From positions 32,179-74,019 of the forward strand of contig JAHDCJ010000007.1 in assembly GCA_020629935.1 (NCBI GenBank): a stretch of 41,841 bases of DNA, in the 5' to 3' direction. A program made the translations under genes and the position numbers. Positions 16,196 through 25,723 of this stretch are shown here, piece after piece. The notes beneath the pieces are model-generated. The model was not told the DNA's origin, searched no databases, and worked only from the letters and a program-made list of their open reading frames with translations. Numbering within the stretch: position 1 is the stretch's first letter; each line of letters opens with the position of its first letter. The stretch is from Saprospiraceae bacterium (lineage in GTDB: Bacteria; Bacteroidota; Bacteroidia; Chitinophagales; Saprospiraceae).

Positions 16196-16648
16196 CTATT
16201 CTGACTCTACTGCGTCTTTTTTATCATCGGTTTCTTCTTCTACGTCTTCAATACTTATTAGGTTTCTTGAATGAAGAAAATTAAACCACTTAATAATTTT
16301 TTTAATGTCACTTAAAAAGACCCGATCAGTATCATATTCGGGAAGAATTTGCTCAAAATAGGCTTTTATGTCGTCAGAAGAAGCGGTAATTTCTACTGGA
16401 GGAAGCGAATCTAATTGATTAAAGATGCTTTCAAAGACAACCTTTAAGGCAACTGTCTCGTCTATGGTATAAATAGAAATGGAATCTAAAGGAGTAAATT
16501 GATAAGATCGACTTGAAAAGAACCTTTTCTTCCCTAAATCCAAATCCTCTAAAATTAACCCATTAGACCGGTTATTTATAAGTTTATAAATTCCGGATTT
16601 CCCACTAACTGCTACAAGTTTACTTAAATCCATTTTTTTTTTTGACAA
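16196..16648 (-). CDS. DUF5606 family protein
   Basis: 150 residues. The MDLSKLVAVSGKSGIYKLI start and the following L-x-L-x-D-L pattern are characteristic of a small Bacteroidota family I know as DUF5606, with no assigned function. The N-terminal half looks like a small beta-domain and the C-terminus is a highly acidic tail (EDVEEETDDKKD). No signal peptide. The ATG at 16648 gives MSKKKMDL; the ATG five codons later would begin at MDLSKL, which is equally plausible. It lies upstream of the M3 peptidase gene and divergent from the TPR histidine kinase. Confidence 0.8.
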   Translation of the reverse strand: MSKKKMDLSKLVAVSGKSGIYKLINNRSNGLILEDLDLGKKRFFSSRSYQFTPLDSISIYTIDETVALKVVFESIFNQLDSLPPVEITASSDDIKAYFEQILPEYDTDRVFLSDIKKIIKWFNFLHSRNLISIEDVEEETDDKKDAVESE

Positions 16649-16829
16649 AGATAAAAATATGGAATCAAATTAACATCGATTCCAAAAATTTAAGATAAAA
16701 AAGCTAATTATTTTCTTAATGTTGAGTAGAAAACAATTGGTTAAATTGAATATGAAATTAAAAATTATTCAATAATTCTGTACTTATTGCAGAATACTTT
16801 GTATTTTTATAAACCTTTACCATTGCTTT
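16649..16829. promoter_or_regulatory. Divergent intergenic region, DUF5606 / TPR kinase
   Basis: 181 very AT-rich bases. On the plus strand TACTTTG at 16795-16801, about 30 bases before the kinase start, resembles the -7 element. No strong dyad was seen. Confidence 0.3.
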
Positions 16830-18773
16830 ATGCAACCCAGTTTAATGATAACTAAAGACGAAGGCATATCAACTCAAAAGATTGCCGAGCTTAGAAATTC
16901 GCTTTCTAGTGCTCGTGAAGATCATGATCGTGTAGAAGTTTTAGTTCAATTAGCTCGAGAGTTAGCTTCAAAAAATCCAAAAGAAGCTAAAAATTATGCA
17001 TCTCTCGCACGCAAATTGTCTGAACGACTAGACTATCTTAGTGGTATTGCTCAATCTTATTCTGTCGAAGGAACCATCTTTTGGCATCTTGGTGATGGAG
17101 AATCCGTCCTTACCAGTCACCTCAAAGCTTTAGAAATTTATCGCGTTTTAAAAGACAAAATCGGCATTGGTCGATCGTACACAGGCATTGGAAATCTTTA
17201 TTCTAGAAATGGAGACAACCAAAAAGCTATTGAGTACTATCATAAAGCATTGGCCAGTTATAAAGATATTAATTTCCAAGAAGGCTTAGGCGGCTGTTAT
17301 AATAACTTAGGCATCGTTTTTAAGAATATTGGCGATTATGAAAAAGCCTTAGAATATTACCTTAAAGCTTTCCGAATTAAAGAATTGCTTGGTGATGCAC
17401 CTTCCATTGCCAATTCATACGGAAATGTAGGGCTCGTTTTTTATTATTTGAAAAACTTTACCAAAGCACTTGAGTATCATAAAGCAGCTTTAGAGATCTT
17501 TCAAAAGAATGCAGATAAGAGCGGAATGGCCGCTACAAACATAAATATTGGCATTGTTTACCTAGAACAAGGACATTTTAATAAGGCATTGCGTTACTTA
17601 AACGCATCTAAAGACGTCTTAACAGAGATTAATGATATTTCTGGCCTTGCTTCTAGCAATATGCAAATTGGAAATTTATACATTCAACTTGATAATTTAG
17701 AAGATTCTCTTGCCAGTTTTGAAAAGGCATTGTCCCAATGTAAAGAAATGGGAAATGATAGTGGCACCTTATATTGTTACAACCGAATTGGTGAAATCAA
17801 TTTGAAGAAAGGAAAACTAAAGGAAGCTTTAGATTACCTTTACAAAGCAGAAAATATTAATCGACATGTAGGAAATAAGAAAGATCTATTAGAAACCTAT
17901 TTGATTCTTTCTAAAACCTATATTGAATTAGAAGACTATAAAAAAGCATTTGAATGTCAATCAAAATACATTGACATTAAAGATGAAATTTTCAATGAGG
18001 AAAAAAGCCGCACAATAAGCGAAATGCAGGCTAAATACGAAATTGAGAAAAAAGATCTTGAGATTGACAAATTGAATATTGAACAAAAATTCCTCAAACG
18101 TACCAATGAGGAATTGGAGCAATTTGCGAGCAAAGCCGCACACGATCTTAAAGAACCACTACGAATGATGAGCAATTTTAGTGGCCTACTTTTAAAACGT
18201 TATGGCGATCGACTCGATGAAAGTGGAAATGAATTTCTTGAAATCATTCAAGATGCCGCTAAACGAATGAATGGCTTATTGGTAAGTATGTTAGAATATG
18301 CACGTACAGGAACCCAATCAGACGAAATTAAAGCGGTAGATTTAAATGATGTGATGTTGTTGGTTAAGAGTAACCTACAATTAGCACTTGAAGAGAAAAG
18401 TGGAAGTATTCAATTCAATAATCTACCCATGGTGAAAGCAACCATGAATACCATGATCCAACTTTTTCAGAATTTGATTTCAAATTCTTTAAAATTCAAT
18501 ACCAAGGAAAATCCCTTGATTGAAATTGACGTAAAAGAAAAAGCGCATACTTATTTGATCTCCGTAAAAGACAACGGTATCGGTATACCAGAAGATCAAC
18601 AAAAATATGTGTTTGAATTATTTCATCGAGCAAACTCCAAAGAGAAGTACGATGGTTCTGGAATTGGACTAGCGACGTGCAAACGAATTGTAGAGAACTT
18701 GGGAGGCGAAATCAGTATCCAATCCACCGTTGGTGAGGGTACCACGATTTCATTTACATTACTAAAACCATAA
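16830..18773 (+). CDS. Cytoplasmic TPR-domain sensor histidine kinase
   Basis: 647 residues. The N-terminal part (about 20-385) is a run of roughly eight tetratricopeptide repeats with a canonical A-x-x-Y-x-x-A-L pattern (for example AIEYYHKALASY, ALEYYLKAF, ALEYHKAALEIF). A coiled coil follows at about 390-430. Then comes a HisKA-type dimerisation helix with phospho-acceptor His438 in AAHDLKEPLR, and an ATPase domain with N-box NLISNSLKFN, DNGIGIPEDQ, and GSGIGLATCKRIVENLGG. There is no signal peptide, membrane segment or receiver domain, unlike many Bacteroidota TPR kinases, which have an export signal and one membrane helix. No response regulator gene is adjacent. The input is presumably an intracellular protein or ligand bound by the TPR solenoid. 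The next gene starts 51 bases downstream. Confidence 0.9.
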   Translation: MQPSLMITKDEGISTQKIAELRNSLSSAREDHDRVEVLVQLARELASKNPKEAKNYASLARKLSERLDYLSGIAQSYSVEGTIFWHLGDGESVLTSHLKALEIYRVLKDKIGIGRSYTGIGNLYSRNGDNQKAIEYYHKALASYKDINFQEGLGGCYNNLGIVFKNIGDYEKALEYYLKAFRIKELLGDAPSIANSYGNVGLVFYYLKNFTKALEYHKAALEIFQKNADKSGMAATNINIGIVYLEQGHFNKALRYLNASKDVLTEINDISGLASSNMQIGNLYIQLDNLEDSLASFEKALSQCKEMGNDSGTLYCYNRIGEINLKKGKLKEALDYLYKAENINRHVGNKKDLLETYLILSKTYIELEDYKKAFECQSKYIDIKDEIFNEEKSRTISEMQAKYEIEKKDLEIDKLNIEQKFLKRTNEELEQFASKAAHDLKEPLRMMSNFSGLLLKRYGDRLDESGNEFLEIIQDAAKRMNGLLVSMLEYARTGTQSDEIKAVDLNDVMLLVKSNLQLALEEKSGSIQFNNLPMVKATMNTMIQLFQNLISNSLKFNTKENPLIEIDVKEKAHTYLISVKDNGIGIPEDQQKYVFELFHRANSKEKYDGSGIGLATCKRIVENLGGEISIQSTVGEGTTISFTLLKP

Positions 18774-18824
18774 AGATTTTATATAAAATCATTTTTATAA
18801 AGCATTAATAAAAATCTCATTAAA

Positions 18825-19979
18825 ATGAATAAGGTCATAATTCAAAAAATAACAACTGGATGTATCCTCTTCCTCTTGCTCATTTCTTTTGGAAATATGC
18901 AGGCTCAAAATGTAGGAATAGGTACCCCAACTCCAGACTATACGCTTGATGTCAATGGAACCGTGGGAATTAATGATTATGTTTATCATAATGATGATTC
19001 AAATAGCGATTCTTACTTTGGCTTTCCTGCTGACGATCAATGGGAATTGATTTTAGGAGGTAGAAAAGTACTTTTTGGCGATGGAGTATCCAATAAAGTA
19101 ATTGTTAATCCAGATCAATCTAATACTTCTTTTCAAGTTGTTGGAGACCTTTATGATCACCTTCTTTATACCGATCCTGTAAATGACCATGTAGGTATCG
19201 GACTATCGACTCCAAGTTACTTGTTTGATGTAGGAGGTGAATTCCGCGTAGTAGGTGATTTATATGACCATTTACTTTATGTAGATGCACCAAATGACCG
19301 AATTGGTGTAGGTATGGATACCCCAGCTTACTTAATGGATGTAGATGGTGAATTCCGCGTAGTCGGTGATTTATATGACCACTTACTTTATGTAGATGGA
19401 GAAAATGACCACATTGGTGTCGGAATGGCCACACCAACTTATTTATTCGATGTAGATGGCGAATTCCGCGTAGTCGGTGACTTATATGACCACTTACTTT
19501 ATGTAGATGGTGAAAATGATAAAGTAGGTGTCGGAATGTCTGCCCCTCAGTATTTCCTTGATGTCGATGGTGATTTTAGAATTCATGGAAATAATAAAGA
19601 GCACTTATTATTTGTAGATCATGACAATGATCGAGTAGGTTTTGGGACAGCAAATCCACAATATGATGTAGATATTCAAGGAACATTAAACGTGACTAAA
19701 CTTAAATTAGCAGGCTCTCCTGTCATCCGACAAATGACCTTCGGTGAAGTAGGCGTACCTGGCGGAATTGGGCCACAAACAGTAACTACCGTTTTCACTG
19801 ATAGTTTTACCGCTACACCTCATATTATCGCAACTTATAGAACGTCTAATGGGGTTAAACCTGTCATTCTACATGTGCTAAACTCCAATGCCAACTTCGT
19901 TCAATTTCAATTGTTCCCAGCAGATGGTGGAGAAGTACCTTCTGGGTTAATCGATTATATGGCGATCTCTAAATTTTAA
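18825..19979 (+). CDS. Secreted repeat protein with five 37-residue units
   Basis: 384 residues: a signal peptide (about 1-28, ending NMQAQ), a VGIGTPTPDYTLDVNG segment typical of fibre-like proteins of Bacteroidota, then five tandem units starting FRVVGDLYDHLLYVD at residues 103-287. A unique C-terminal globular part follows at about 290-384 (QTVTTVFTDSFTATPHIIATY). The repeated GVGM-x-TP-x-YLFDVDGE pattern suggests a trimeric beta-fibre or shaft with a head domain, as in tail-fibre/adhesin-like proteins; that is inference. No T9SS sorting domain is visible. The T9SS cargo gene starts 26 bases downstream, so both are likely transcribed together and may be surface partners. Confidence 0.82.
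   Translation: MNKVIIQKITTGCILFLLLISFGNMQAQNVGIGTPTPDYTLDVNGTVGINDYVYHNDDSNSDSYFGFPADDQWELILGGRKVLFGDGVSNKVIVNPDQSNTSFQVVGDLYDHLLYTDPVNDHVGIGLSTPSYLFDVGGEFRVVGDLYDHLLYVDAPNDRIGVGMDTPAYLMDVDGEFRVVGDLYDHLLYVDGENDHIGVGMATPTYLFDVDGEFRVVGDLYDHLLYVDGENDKVGVGMSAPQYFLDVDGDFRIHGNNKEHLLFVDHDNDRVGFGTANPQYDVDIQGTLNVTKLKLAGSPVIRQMTFGEVGVPGGIGPQTVTTVFTDSFTATPHIIATYRTSNGVKPVILHVLNSNANFVQFQLFPADGGEVPSGLIDYMAISKF
19131..19685 (+). repeat. Five 111-bp tandem repeats
   Basis: Units start at 19131, 19242, 19353, 19464 and 19575, each exactly 111 bases (37 codons). Units 2 to 4 share long identical stretches such as GAATTCCGCGTAGT and TATATGACCA, so they look recently duplicated. The first and especially the fifth unit are more diverged. 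The period keeps the reading frame. Confidence 0.9.
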
Positions 19980-20005
19980 TTTTATCCAAGATAAAACCAA
20001 TAAGT

Positions 20006-21607
20006 ATGAATAAACACTATATCATATGGACATTCATCGGTGCTTTTCTTGGGATGAGTACTTTAACTGCACAACCTGGGCTTTATGTAAAAGGAGCAAT
20101 TTATGTAGAACAAGGTGCAGAAATCTATGTGCAAGGGGATGTCGATCTTTCCTCCACAAAAGCAGAATTTAATCATTCAGGAAAATTAGAAATTGAAGGA
20201 GACCTAACCAAAGATAATGATGCACAATTCATGGCAAACTATCTTAATGTAGATGAAGGAGATGTTATTTTTAAAAATGAAAATTTTAATCCCAATAGTG
20301 AACAGTTTATTGATGGAGACTTTTCAGGTTCCAATGCTTTTTTTAACCTTGAATTAAATAATCAAAAAACTACGTTTCCTGTAGTTACTTTTATCAATCA
20401 TAATATTGAAATAAAAAACAACCTAAATTTTGTTCGAGGTCGAATTCGAACGGGTAACGCAAGTAGTAATAATGGCAATGATTATCCTTATGAATTAATC
20501 ATTTTATCAGAAGATCCTAATGCGATTACAGGAGCAAGCTTAGGAACTGAAAACGATTTATATGTAGAAGGAAAATTAAGACGCGGAATTACAGGTTCCA
20601 ATGCTTACTTCTTCCCTGTTGGAATTCAACCTACGTCAACCGCTGGAATGGAAGCTTTTACCTTTAATTCAAAATCAGCTCCCAATTCTAATGTCATGGG
20701 TTACTTCCAAGAATCTACTTCTACGAGTTTAGGAATTAAAAAATATTGCGATGTAGGTACGCCTCCATCAGATTATGATAATCCCGATGGCATTATTGAT
20801 GAATTGACGATTGATTGTGTTTTAGGTCAATGGCAAGTGCAAGGAAGCGACAGCAATCCAGACTATGATATCGCACTTTTCCCTAGTGCTAAACAAATGG
20901 GCGAATGTAACTTTGAAAAATTCTACGTGGCCAATAAAGGAATTATTGATGAAGATTGTCCCGCTACAATTTTCAAAAAAACAGACGAAACTTCTTTTGG
21001 TGTATTTGATATCCCTGGTGTCGTTAACGCCATCGCATTACCTGTCGAATTAGTGGACTTTAAAATTGTAGAGTCTTCAATGAACGGCAATTCAATTACC
21101 TTAAAATGGATCACTGCTTCTGAAACCAATACGGCTGGTTTTGTATTAGAACGTAGTGTCAATGGCATTGATTATGAATCTGTAGATTGGATTCAAGGAC
21201 AAGGCACCACAAACAATACTTCATATTATGATTATATAGATCGTAATCTTAACCGAGAAGTAATCTATTATTACCGTTTAAAAATCGAAGATTTAGATGG
21301 GGAAGTTAATTATTCTGAAGTGGTCAGTGGTATTATTAAAGACGATGCTTCTGTTTTAGATGGCCGAATCTTCCCTAACCCTGTACAAGCAAATAATCCA
21401 GTTATTCACGTCACTTCATTAAGTGATGGACTTTCTAGCATTAGCTTATATAATAGTATGGGTCAATTAATCGTTTACAAAGAAATGAACATGAGACAAG
21501 GTTTAAACGTGATCGAATTCTTACCTGGAGAATTGCAACCTGGAACCTACATGTTTGTTCATAAAGATAATGAATTTACTCAACGATCAACTTTAGTTGT
21601 TTTATAA
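20006..21607 (+). CDS. T9SS type A sorting domain protein
   Basis: 533 residues: signal peptide (about 1-22, ending TLTAQ), a repetitive beta-rich N-terminal half with GxxYVxG and IEGDL turns that looks like a beta-helix or filamentous domain, a middle part with a fibronectin-like region (about 350-445, VELVDFKIVESS, LKWITASETNTAGFVLERS), and a C-terminal type IX secretion sorting domain (about 450-533, FPNPVQANNP, SLYNSMGQLI, GTYMFV, ending STLVVL). The middle region ERSVNGIDYESV is common in T9SS cargo just before the sorting domain. The protein should be exported and attached to, or released from, the cell surface. It lies 26 bases after the repeat protein. A hairpin lies 20 bases after the stop. 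Confidence 0.9.
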   Translation: MNKHYIIWTFIGAFLGMSTLTAQPGLYVKGAIYVEQGAEIYVQGDVDLSSTKAEFNHSGKLEIEGDLTKDNDAQFMANYLNVDEGDVIFKNENFNPNSEQFIDGDFSGSNAFFNLELNNQKTTFPVVTFINHNIEIKNNLNFVRGRIRTGNASSNNGNDYPYELIILSEDPNAITGASLGTENDLYVEGKLRRGITGSNAYFFPVGIQPTSTAGMEAFTFNSKSAPNSNVMGYFQESTSTSLGIKKYCDVGTPPSDYDNPDGIIDELTIDCVLGQWQVQGSDSNPDYDIALFPSAKQMGECNFEKFYVANKGIIDEDCPATIFKKTDETSFGVFDIPGVVNAIALPVELVDFKIVESSMNGNSITLKWITASETNTAGFVLERSVNGIDYESVDWIQGQGTTNNTSYYDYIDRNLNREVIYYYRLKIEDLDGEVNYSEVVSGIIKDDASVLDGRIFPNPVQANNPVIHVTSLSDGLSSISLYNSMGQLIVYKEMNMRQGLNVIEFLPGELQPGTYMFVHKDNEFTQRSTLVVL

Positions 21608-21626
21608 ATAGCTGAATTGGTAAAGG

Positions 21627-21670
21627 AAGAAGCAAGGCCGTACTAAAGAGTATGGCCTTCTTCTATTTTA
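21627..21670 (+). terminator. Hairpin terminator after T9SS cargo gene
   Basis: GGCCGTAC pairs with GTATGGCC around TAAAGA, and the stem continues as GAAGAA/TTCTTC after a four-base bulge (about 21627-21663). A loose T-rich stretch TATTTTA follows. It separates the surface-protein pair from uvrB. Confidence 0.55.
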
Positions 21671-21720
21671 GAAGGATTCATAAAGATTATTTTTTTCCCT
21701 TCCTTTCATTTAGGATTTTG

Positions 21721-21728
21721 TACTTTAG
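21721..21728 (+). promoter_or_regulatory. Putative -7 box of uvrB
   Basis: TACTTTAG, directly preceded by TTTTG, lies 28 bases before the uvrB start and matches TAnnTTTG at seven of eight positions. I did not find a convincing -33 element. Confidence 0.35.
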
Positions 21729-21756
21729 CCAATGAAGTTTTAAAAAAGTATATCCA

Positions 21757-23778
21757 ATGGATTTTAATCTCTTTTCTAAATTTAAACCTGCTGGTGATCA
21801 ACCAGAAGCTATTCAAGAACTTCTTGAAGGATTAGATGCGAATGAACGTGCACAATGTCTCTTAGGGGTAACAGGCTCGGGTAAGACATTTACTATGGCT
21901 AATGTGATTGCACAAGCTCAACGACCTACTTTAATTCTTACGCACAACAAAACCCTCACGGCCCAACTTTATGGAGAATTCAAACAATTCTTCCCTGAAA
22001 ACGCAGTAGAGTATTTTGTTTCTTATTATGATTACTATCAACCTGAAGCCTATCTCTCTTCTTCAGATACCTTTATAGAAAAAGACTTAGCTATTAACGA
22101 AGAAATTGATAAACTTCGATTACGCGCTACTTCCTCTTTACTCTCTGGTCGACGAGATGTAATTGTAGTCTCCTCTGTTTCATGTATTTATGGTATGGGA
22201 AATCCAGAAGATTTTAAAAACGGAATTATTCGTCTAAGTGTAGAAATGAAATTGAGCCGAAATGCCATGCTCTATCGTTTAGTTGACGCACTCTATTCTC
22301 GAACGGAAACGGATTTTGGCCGAGGTACGTTTAGAGTCCGTGGAGATACCGTAGATATCAATTTACCTTATGCAGAATATGGCTATCGAATTACTTTTTG
22401 GGGAGATGAAATCGAATCATTAGAACGCTTTGAAATCGAATCTGGTAAACGAATAGAACCTTTAAAAGACATCGCTATTTTTCCTGCTAATCTTTATGTA
22501 GCACCCAAAGAAAGATTAAAACAAATCATCTATCAAATTGAAGATGAATTACAAGAACAAATTGAATATTTCAATAGAGAAAATAGATATCTAGAAGCCA
22601 AACGAATCAAAGAACGAGTAAATTTTGATTTAGAAATGATGCGTGAATTAGGCTATTGTCAAGGAGTAGAAAATTATTCCCGTTTCTTTGATGGGCGAAA
22701 ACCAGGTACACGTCCATTCTGTTTAGTAGATTATTTCCCTGATGACTTTCTCATTTTTTTAGATGAAAGTCATGTGACTATTCCTCAACTTCGTGGAATG
22801 TTCGGCGGTGACCGCGCTAGAAAACTAAACTTAGTTAACTATGGTTTCCGACTTCCTTCTGCTTTAGATAATAGACCTTTAAATTTTACGGAAATTGAAG
22901 GTCTAGTAAATCAAATTATTTATGTGAGTGCAACCCCAAGCGATTATGAACTAGAGAATACTGGCGGGGTCGTTGTAGAACAAATTGTACGCCCAACTGG
23001 TCTACTTGATCCACCCATTGAAGTACGTCCTTCTTTAAATCAAATTGATGATTTGATGGAAGAAATTCGAATTCGAATTGAAAAAGAAGAACGGGTTTTA
23101 GTGACCACATTGACCAAACGAATGTCAGAAGAACTTTCTAAATTCATGGATAGAAATGGCGTTAAATGTCGATACATCCACTCTGAAATTGATACCCTTG
23201 AACGAGTAGAAATTTTAAGAGATTTGCGCCTAGGATTATTTGACGTACTTATTGGAGTTAACTTACTACGTGAAGGTTTAGATCTTCCAGAGGTTTCGTT
23301 AGTCGCCATACTCGATGCGGATAAAGAAGGCTTTTTAAGAAATGACCGATCACTCACTCAAACCGCAGGAAGAGCTGCAAGAAACGTAAATGGCTTGGTT
23401 ATTTTCTATGCAGATAAAATGACTCGATCTATGAAATCAACGATAGATGAGACCAATCGCCGTCGAGCTAAACAAATTGCTCATAACGAAGAACATGGAA
23501 TTATTCCTAAAACCATTTTCAAATCAAAAGAAGAAATCATTAAACAATCTTCCGTGCTTGATGGCAAGCAAGAAGAAGAATCAATGAAAGAAGGAACTCC
23601 ACTTGAAAGTATTGCCGCCGATCCTGTCATTAAATATATGGATCGAGATCAACTCGAAAAAGCCATAAAAGAAACAGAGAAAAAAATGAAAGCTTCGGCA
23701 AAAGATTTAGATTTTATTTCTGCCGCACATTATCGAGATGAATTATTTGCGCTTCAAAAAATGCTTAGAGATAAATAA
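21757..23778 (+). CDS. uvrB: Excinuclease ABC subunit B
   Basis: The damage-verifying helicase-like subunit of nucleotide excision repair, acting with UvrA and UvrC. At 673 residues it is typical in size. Walker A GVTGSGKT is at 37-44, the DNA-wedging beta-hairpin motif YYDYYQPEAYL near 92-102, a DESH-type box (FLDESHVTIPQLRGMF) around 335-350, helicase motifs V and VI (VGVNLLREGLDLPEV, QTAGRAARN), and a C-terminal UVR motif for UvrC contact at about 630-668. All domains are intact. The next gene, an MscS channel, starts 9 bases after the stop, so they are probably co-transcribed. Confidence 0.98.
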   Translation: MDFNLFSKFKPAGDQPEAIQELLEGLDANERAQCLLGVTGSGKTFTMANVIAQAQRPTLILTHNKTLTAQLYGEFKQFFPENAVEYFVSYYDYYQPEAYLSSSDTFIEKDLAINEEIDKLRLRATSSLLSGRRDVIVVSSVSCIYGMGNPEDFKNGIIRLSVEMKLSRNAMLYRLVDALYSRTETDFGRGTFRVRGDTVDINLPYAEYGYRITFWGDEIESLERFEIESGKRIEPLKDIAIFPANLYVAPKERLKQIIYQIEDELQEQIEYFNRENRYLEAKRIKERVNFDLEMMRELGYCQGVENYSRFFDGRKPGTRPFCLVDYFPDDFLIFLDESHVTIPQLRGMFGGDRARKLNLVNYGFRLPSALDNRPLNFTEIEGLVNQIIYVSATPSDYELENTGGVVVEQIVRPTGLLDPPIEVRPSLNQIDDLMEEIRIRIEKEERVLVTTLTKRMSEELSKFMDRNGVKCRYIHSEIDTLERVEILRDLRLGLFDVLIGVNLLREGLDLPEVSLVAILDADKEGFLRNDRSLTQTAGRAARNVNGLVIFYADKMTRSMKSTIDETNRRRAKQIAHNEEHGIIPKTIFKSKEEIIKQSSVLDGKQEEESMKEGTPLESIAADPVIKYMDRDQLEKAIKETEKKMKASAKDLDFISAAHYRDELFALQKMLRDK

Positions 23779-23787
23779 AAATTTTCT

Positions 23788-24639
23788 ATGAATACCTTTG
23801 AAAAAATATTAAACTGGAAATTTTTTAGTGGAACTTCTTATGAATTTCCTTTAATCAACCTACTTTATGCTATAATTATCTTACTGATATTCAGGGTTTT
23901 ATTTTGGGCTATTGGTAAAGTAATTCTCCCTCCCTTATTTAAACGCAGAAAAATTGATATTGGAAGCCAATTTGCAATCACGCAAATTCTTAAATACTTC
24001 ATGTATGTCATTGCTATATTAATGGCCATCCAAAGTTTAGGTATTCACTTGACCGTAGTTTGGGGAGGAGCTGCTGCGTTAGCAGTGGGAGTTGGGCTTG
24101 GGCTGCAACAAACATTCAATGATTTAGCCTCTGGTTTAATCTTATTATTTGAAGGATCAGTGGAGGTAGGAGATGTAGTTAACATTGGAGGAATCATTGG
24201 TAGTGTGTATAAAATAGGCTTGCGTACTTCGAAAATTATTACTCGTGAAAATTCAGTTATGGTCATTCCTAATTCTAAACTCGTTACAGAGAGCACCATT
24301 AACTGGAGTCATAATGATGATAAAATGCGGTATGGAATTAAGGTTGGTGTGGCCTATGGCACAGATGCTCGATTAGTAAAAAGGGTACTATTAGAAGTGG
24401 TTGAAAAACATTCAAAAGTTTTGAGAAACCCAGCGCCTTTTGTTTGGTTTCAAGACTTCGGTGATTCCGCACTTCAATTTGAATTATTCTATTGGTCTAA
24501 AGAATTTATGACCGAACATCAAATTAAAAGTGATTTACGTTTTGCAATCAATGAATCCTTTTTAAATTATAAAATTGAAATTCCGTTTCCACAAAATGAT
24601 GTGTGGCTTAGACAATCTACTTCTTCCGATCCGTCATAA
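23788..24639 (+). CDS. Small-conductance mechanosensitive channel (MscS family)
   Basis: 283 residues. Three membrane helices (about 22-46, 63-84, 88-118), the third carrying the Gly/Ala-rich pore pattern GGAAALAVGVGLGLQQTFND, then the cytoplasmic beta-domain (GDVVNIGGIIGSV, VMVIPNSKLVTESTINWS) and the alpha/beta C-terminal part. The role is pressure release on hypo-osmotic shock. It is a compact MscS-like version without extra domains. It follows uvrB by nine bases, and its 3' end overlaps the convergent polyprenyl synthase gene by 23 bases. Confidence 0.93.
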   Translation: MNTFEKILNWKFFSGTSYEFPLINLLYAIIILLIFRVLFWAIGKVILPPLFKRRKIDIGSQFAITQILKYFMYVIAILMAIQSLGIHLTVVWGGAAALAVGVGLGLQQTFNDLASGLILLFEGSVEVGDVVNIGGIIGSVYKIGLRTSKIITRENSVMVIPNSKLVTESTINWSHNDDKMRYGIKVGVAYGTDARLVKRVLLEVVEKHSKVLRNPAPFVWFQDFGDSALQFELFYWSKEFMTEHQIKSDLRFAINESFLNYKIEIPFPQNDVWLRQSTSSDPS

Positions 24640-25591
24640 AATGAACCAATTCAATCATGGCTGTTCGGGCATCTGAAGGAGGAATGCTTTCTATAATTTT
24701 TAAGGCCTCATCTTCATATTTTTTCATCACTTTTTTCGCATAAGGAATACCTTCTCCCGCACGAACAATTTGAATAACTTCTGCCACGCGAGCTGGATTC
24801 TTATTGTGATTTTTAATGGTATTAATTATTCTTCTTTTTTCTAAAAAAGAGGCTTGATTTAAGGTGTAGATCAAAGGCAAAGTCATTTTCTTTTCTTTGA
24901 TATCAATGCCTTTCGGTTTACCAATATCATCATCGCCAAAATCCATTAAGTCATCTCTTATTTGATAAGCAATTCCAATCTTTTCACCAAAGGATCTAAA
25001 CTTTTCAATCACCTCAGGATCTGAATTTATTGAAGCGGCACCAGCACTACAAGCTGCCGCCATCAAAGATGCTGTTTTTTGACGAATAATTTCAAAATAG
25101 ATCGGCTCTTTAATATCTAATCGTCGCGCTTTTTCCAATTGAAGGATCTCCCCTTCGCTCATCTCTTTTACTGCGGTGGCTACAATCTCTAAAGTTAAAT
25201 GCGCTTTATTTTCTAAGGCCAATAATAAACCTCTCGACAATAAATAATCGCCCAATAATACGGAAATCTTGTTTTGCCACAAGGCATTGATTGAAAAGAA
25301 ACCACGGCGCTCATAAGACTCATCAACCACATCATCATGGATAAGTGTCGCCGTATGTAACATTTCAATTAAGGAGGCGGCATGATAGGTAGATTCTTTT
25401 ACGTCCCCACACATTTTCGCAGACAAAAACACCAGCATTGGTCGGATTTGTTTTCCCTTTCGTTTAAACACATAACGGGTAATCCTGTTCAATAAAGGAA
25501 CCCCACTTTTCATAGACTCCCTAAACTTCTTTTCAAAAATTTGAAGTTCGGCTGCAATCGGAGCCTTAATGTCGTTTAAGGAATTAACCAT
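24617..25591 (-). CDS. Long-chain polyprenyl diphosphate synthase
   Basis: 324 residues of the trans-isoprenyl diphosphate synthase family. It condenses isopentenyl diphosphate onto an allylic primer, probably for the menaquinone side chain. First aspartate-rich motif DDVVD at 86-90 followed by ERRG, and second motif DDLMD at 213-217. The residues four and five positions before the first motif are Thr82 and Ala81. By the known chain-length rule, small residues there allow long products (hepta- or octaprenyl) rather than geranyl or farnesyl, so an IspB-type role is likely. It is convergent with the MscS gene and divergent from the alpha/beta hydrolase gene. Confidence 0.92.
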   Translation of the reverse strand: MVNSLNDIKAPIAAELQIFEKKFRESMKSGVPLLNRITRYVFKRKGKQIRPMLVFLSAKMCGDVKESTYHAASLIEMLHTATLIHDDVVDESYERRGFFSINALWQNKISVLLGDYLLSRGLLLALENKAHLTLEIVATAVKEMSEGEILQLEKARRLDIKEPIYFEIIRQKTASLMAAACSAGAASINSDPEVIEKFRSFGEKIGIAYQIRDDLMDFGDDDIGKPKGIDIKEKKMTLPLIYTLNQASFLEKRRIINTIKNHNKNPARVAEVIQIVRAGEGIPYAKKVMKKYEDEALKIIESIPPSDARTAMIELVHFMTDRKK

Positions 25592-25723
25592 AAATAATTA
25601 TTTTTGTCTAAATACAAGTACAAAGCTAAACCAATCCAATAAACCTAACAAACGGATTTCCATTTTTATTCTTAGACTTGTACTTCTACACTGTTTAAAC
25701 GTTTTTTACTTAAAGCCATTTTT

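Noticed and set aside
19131..19685. Possible CRISPR-like periodic repeat
   Set aside because: The 111-bp period is in frame, has no unique spacers and encodes protein repeats.
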